Assembly (NCBI RefSeq): GCF_037126465.1
Contig: NC_088202.1
Location: forward strand, 125,006,123-125,070,122
Source of the DNA: Ornithodoros turicata
Lineage: Eukaryota; Arthropoda; Arachnida; Ixodida; Argasidae
Direction of reading: 5' to 3'
Length of the DNA stretch: 64,000 bases
The notes beneath the pieces are model-generated. The model worked only from the letters and a program-made list of their open reading frames with translations. It was not told where the DNA came from and made no database searches. This document shows, piece by piece, positions 60,386 through 64,000 of the stretch; position 1 is the stretch's first letter, and every line of letters begins with the position of its first letter. The position numbers were made by a program, and so were the translations under genes.

Positions 60386-60486
60386 GTACTAGATATAGTC
60401 ACTATATCTAGTACAGTTCTTCTACTTACAGTACCTACAGTACTTCTCCAAGTGTGAATACACTATATTATAGTGTATTCACACTT
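60386..60486. repeat. Two adjacent perfect hairpins
   Basis: Hairpin 1 is 60386-60414, with 13-bp arms GTACTAGATATAG/CTATATCTAGTAC and a TCA loop. Hairpin 2 is 60450-60486, with 18-bp arms AAGTGTGAATACACTATA and its exact complement around a single T. TACAGTACCTACAGTACTT lies between them. No T-run terminator or gene is attached. Confidence 0.85.
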
Positions 60487-60778
60487 GCAGAAGAAATAAC
60501 ATGGCAACGTACTTTTATATTGTGGTGTGCATGCTTCTCCTAAATGTTGTCAGCGTCGTCAGCATCATCCTCATCACCATCCTTTCATTTTCCCCCAATA
60601 GCAATGGGGTAGCATTCTGCTCATTGAGCGGAAGTCATCCCCATATCATCGTCATCATGTATTTCTCTCTCTCTCTCTCTCTCCTAAATGTGTACCATCA
60701 ATTGTAGCCATACAATACACAGTTTTGCTGCACGCACTTGTCTATTTCTGTTTCTGGTCATATTCAGACATGCATATC

Positions 60779-61203
60779 ACTGTAAACGTTTTCACACCTT
60801 TAAAGGTGTGCGCTATGCACATTCAACCTGGTTGCGTAACATTGTATCTCCAGGGTGATATTTTACAAAATTCGGGAAGCATTACGAAAGATCAAGTGTC
60901 AGTGCAAATCTTGCTTTTGCAAGTCTTGGATATCGTAGAGTCACTAAATAAGCTACGCGTAGCTTATTTAGCGACTCTAGTAGATACGTGCTAATGCATA
61001 TATGCATCGCTACCGATAATCGAGCACGTACTGTTCAACGATGTTGAGACGTTGCAAGACTGAATTTTTGGAGGACAGACAACATTCGAGTAAAGAAAAT
61101 TTGTGCTAAACCGTGCTCCATTATCATGTTACCAAAATTACACCGAAAAGGGCGTACGCCATGCACGTTAGTACACCTTTAAATGTGTGAAAACGGTTAC
61201 AGT
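60779..61203. mobile_element. 425-bp TIR element with internal palindrome
   Basis: The left end ACTGTAAACGTTTTCACACC is the near reverse complement of the right end (GTGTGAAAACGGTTACAGT, ending 61203), and pairing continues through TTTAAAGGTGT. At 60937-60978 two 21-bp arms differing at one position meet with no spacer around ACGCGT. No clear target duplication. Confidence 0.7.
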
Positions 61204-61379
61204 CTACTGTATATGGCAAACATTTAACAGCCTGTCTCTACTGGGACGCCTTTGCAGTAGAAACAACCTTTAATATGTAAATCTATTAAACACCCAAGCA
61301 GCTTTTGGTGCCTCGTGAGGGTGCTGAAGAAACAGGCAGCTCACGGGAACGAATGCATGAGACAGCATAGTGTGTAACA

Positions 61380-61550
61380 CTGGAGCATTAGAAAACACCA
61401 GGCACCCTGGTGTGCAACACCAGAGGACACACACCCAAAAACACCAGGAATGCTGGTGTGCAACATCAGAGAAAGGACATTAGGAACACCGGGCGCAATC
61501 CTGATGTTAACATCAAAGAAGAAAACACCAGAAATGTCCGGAATCACAGC
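61380..61550. repeat. ACACCAG/CTGGTGT repeat cluster, right
   Basis: Repeated AACACCAGGCACCCTGGTGT, AACACCAGAGGACAC, AACACCAGGAATGCTGGTGT and AACACCAGAAATG. Inverted relative to 59226-59560. Confidence 0.5.
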
Positions 61551-61639
61551 CACTATAAAACCACGAAAGCAAATCAGTAAATTAAGGATATAGGGAATAG
61601 TAGTCGACAAGAATTTTTCCGGTCTCAGTCTATTGCAGG

Positions 61640-63290
61640 GCCAGGGTTCTCGCGCTATCTACGTTCCAGACGATCTACCGATCCGGGGACAACTACAGCT
61701 GCGGAATACATTGCTCCGTCAAGAACAGATCGCAGGCATTTCAGCAGTCCTTTTCTCGACAGTTCTCCTCTGAGGCAACTGCCCTGACCAAACTCTCAGA
61801 CGAAGAACGCTCCCTTCTGATATTCGCTGTGATTGAAGAGGAAATTGACAACGCAGTAAAGAAGCTGAAAAGCGGATATTCACCGGGCACCAGTGGGTTA
61901 CCGAATGAATGTTTTGGCCCATGCTCCGCAATTACTTCCACATGGCACCACATGGCACCCGGAATCCATGGCCTGTAAGGTTTGATGATTGCCAAAGACA
62001 ACAGTAATCCCAGTTATCCCTCAACGTGGCGCTCAATTTCTTTCCTTAATAGTGACTATAAGACCGTCATAGCCGTTCTGACGGCAAGGCTAAACAGTGT
62101 GATGGGGAGCATTGTGCATTAAGCCTAGGTGTGCAGTATTCAAGGTCGAAGTATGTACACAGCAGTCTCCGGCATTCGAGGTATGATACAATGCACCGAA
62201 TTTCGTTGGTCAAGTGGAGCACTTTTGTCTGAATCAGTCGAGGGTATAGCGCAGTCTTATCTGTTTTGCCTTCTTAGCGCGTATGTACTTATGGCGGTTT
62301 CCCAGTGGATCAAAACGGCGTACAGCAACCAAACCAGTACCCTGTTGTTCAACAATACCATTAGCGCGGTGTTAGACAAGGCTGTCCACTGTCAGTCACC
62401 ACTGCTATTTGTTATCAGATTGGGCCCGTTTTTTCGCAGTATCGTCTCATGCAGCAGAGTGAATGTGTTACCGCTCCCTGGTTCAGGAACTAGGAAAGTG
62501 ACTGCCTATGCTGACGAGAACACGTGTTTCTTACGCAACCGGGACTCGCTCATGCACATCTGGGGCCTGTTTGATCAGTACGCGTTTTATTCTGGCGCGA
62601 GATTGAACAAAGTCGAGAGCAAGTTCCTGTTGTTGATGTTAGGAAGTTTTAGCCTCAATCAACTGAATATTGCCGTGTGCCCGACACTTCGAATCTTAGG
62701 CGTTCTCTTCACAGCTAAGGGATTATCACGGTCAAACTGGACACAAGCCACATTGGAAATACAGAAAGAGATAGCCAAGGCGAACACGTTCGCACTCTCC
62801 TACAGAGAGAAGGCGTACCTGATAAAAGGAGTCTTCAGGACGCGACTGTGGCACCTCTCAGACGTGAGCGTTCCCCCAAACTCTGTTGTCAGTTTGCTAC
62901 ATTCAGCCCTCATCGAGTACTTCTGAACTGCTAGAGCACATTACGTTGCACGCCAATATCTCTATTGTCCAACTTTGCGGGGTTTGCCCGAAAAGATACA
63001 GTGGCCAAAGCCCTAGCGTTGCGACAGGTATTGCGTATAGCAACTGTATACCTGACCATCCAGCTGGAAGGCTAATGTTATACTAGATGGGGCCCCTCGA
63101 CAGAGTTGTCTTACCTCGATCTTCCTTGAACATGACAGCTGAAGCCGAAATGCCGGCTGCTCATTACGCTGTTGTCCTAGGTCACTATTCCACAATACAA
63201 CGCTTAGAAAGCGTCGGCGCAAAGGAAACACCTCCAACAAAAATATCAGAGGCGCTTGTTATGGCACGCATTCGAGATCTCTGCCTGGGA
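61640..63290 (+). mobile_element. Decayed LINE reverse-transcriptase fragment
   Basis: The translated plus strand shows EEEIDNAVKKLKSGYSPGTS (from about 61838), then NPSYPSTWRSISFLNSDYKT, VCSIQGRSMYTAVSGIRGM and RKVTAYADENTCFLRNRDSL, followed by a LGVLFT motif. These are ordered non-LTR reverse-transcriptase blocks. The catalytic YADD is YADE here (62507-62518), which would kill activity. In-frame stops lie at 62120-62122 and 62126-62128, a TGA ends the longest frame at 62924-62926, and the C-terminal part continues in shifted frames to about 63290. It lacks the zf-RVT domain, whose counterpart is seen at 44570-45285. Inactive fossil copy. Confidence 0.85.
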
Positions 63291-63363
63291 AGGACTCGCA
63301 ATGCGAGATCGGCTCAGCCGTTGGGGCGTTCCTCGAATGTCCACCTGCGTGCTATGCCGAAAC

Positions 63364-63377
63364 AACAACAACAACAA
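63364..63377 (+). repeat. Short (AAC)n run
   Basis: Simple sequence between the two convergent LINE fragments. Confidence 0.8.
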
Positions 63378-63479
63378 TAAATAATGGAGAAGTGATGATG
63401 ACATGTGATGTTTCCCCGTCATAGTAACAGGACCCTACCCGACTTCACGGAGGTTAATATGAGAGGATGAATTAATGGT

Positions 63480-64000
63480 GAGCGCGAAGAGAAGATCGGT
63501 CTGAGTTCTGCTTAGAGCTCTTCGAGGAGGTCAGTGTGGCTTGCACGACAGCAAAAAGGCAGCGAAGAACCCGGCACTGATGCCCAGGGGAGCTCCATGG
63601 ACCAAGTACTTTGTTCAAGCTGAATGGTCTATGGTGAACGAGCTGAAGTTGGCGCCGAAACACCCGGCGTTCACACGTGTAACCGGTCACAGTCCTCGAT
63701 GATATGGGGAATCGTAGCTGGGGTGTGGCAAACTGGGCACAGCGCCGTGTTACTGTAACCCAGCTTAACCCGGAACACAGGGGTGAATGCGGCGTTGACT
63801 CGTGGACGCCGCAGAAGTGACGTAAAGCTGCGCGGGAAGCCACCTGGCATCTTAAATAATAATGACGCACCCACTGCATGGAGGAGTGACCCTTCAGTGA
63901 TGTCATGGCGGCATTGCTGGCAGGTCAAGGGTGATACCAACGCAGACAGGTAGAAGTGTCTATCTCCGTTAGAGAGGATAATGGGCACGGCTGTGGAGAT
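63480..64000 (-). mobile_element. LINE 3' fragment, C-terminal zinc-binding region, runs off the window
   Basis: The minus strand encodes LLRRPRVNAAFTPVFRVKLG followed by CPVCHTPATIPHIIEDCDRL. This is a CxxC...H...C tail as in RNase H-bearing LINEs, followed after a frameshift by the RRVFRRQLQLV...KVLGPWSSP region typical of their extreme C-terminus. A CQQC motif precedes it near 63925. It is separate from, and convergent with, the plus-strand fragment ending near 63290. Confidence 0.65.

Noticed and set aside
1..64000. mir-10 or mir-993 hairpins, expected near Dfd in arthropod Hox clusters
   Set aside because: I looked by eye on both strands for their conserved mature sequences and found none. 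A covariance or seed search could still find a diverged copy or show it lies outside the window.

Overview
This is eukaryotic DNA, almost certainly from an arthropod and most likely a chelicerate such as a tick. It is mostly non-coding, has long intergenic gaps, canonical GT-AG splicing, many short inverted-repeat DNA transposons, tRNA-derived SINEs and decayed LINE fragments. The tick assignment is inferred from genome style and repeat types; the sequence does not prove it.

The only host protein-coding gene I can support is the Hox gene Deformed (Dfd, Hox group 4), on the minus strand. Exon 1 (24625-25159) encodes the N-terminus and the YPWMKK hexapeptide. A 6.7 kb intron follows. Exon 2 (17388-17908) encodes the homeodomain and the C-terminus. 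The predicted protein is 351 residues. A GC-rich promoter-like stretch lies 5' of it (about 24640-25950). A 20-residue upstream ORF ends on the first possible Dfd ATG. A candidate poly(A) signal sits about 350 bp past the stop. No second Hox gene is visible in the 17 kb downstream or the 38 kb upstream, so this is a loosely packed Hox neighbourhood.

The rest is repeat landscape. From 2 to 13 kb there are tandem and foldback repeats, a hAT-like element with an exact 8-bp target duplication, a TIR MITE, a SINE, a Harbinger-like MITE, and two almost fully palindromic foldback elements 1 kb apart. The Dfd intron carries a pogo/Tigger-like MITE, a TA-flanked MITE and GGTGT-rich repeats. From 26 to 39 kb there are a CCAATAT-rich element, a 1.27 kb TIR element with TA flanks, two hAT-like elements with perfect 8-bp duplications, a TTAA-flanked (piggyBac-like) element and two SINEs. 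From 44 to 48 kb there are two minus-strand LINE tails and a cluster of three related MITEs, one interrupted by a Tc1/mariner-type MITE. From 49 to 64 kb there are another SINE, a palindromic MITE, a 0.9 kb GGCCC-rich hAT-like element, ACACCAG-type repeats, perfect hairpins and two convergent LINE fragments.

No operon, CRISPR array, phage, new enzyme system or clear RNA gene was found. The most informative signals are the Dfd gene structure with its upstream ORF and the set of intact target-site duplications, which date and classify insertions inside a Hox locus.
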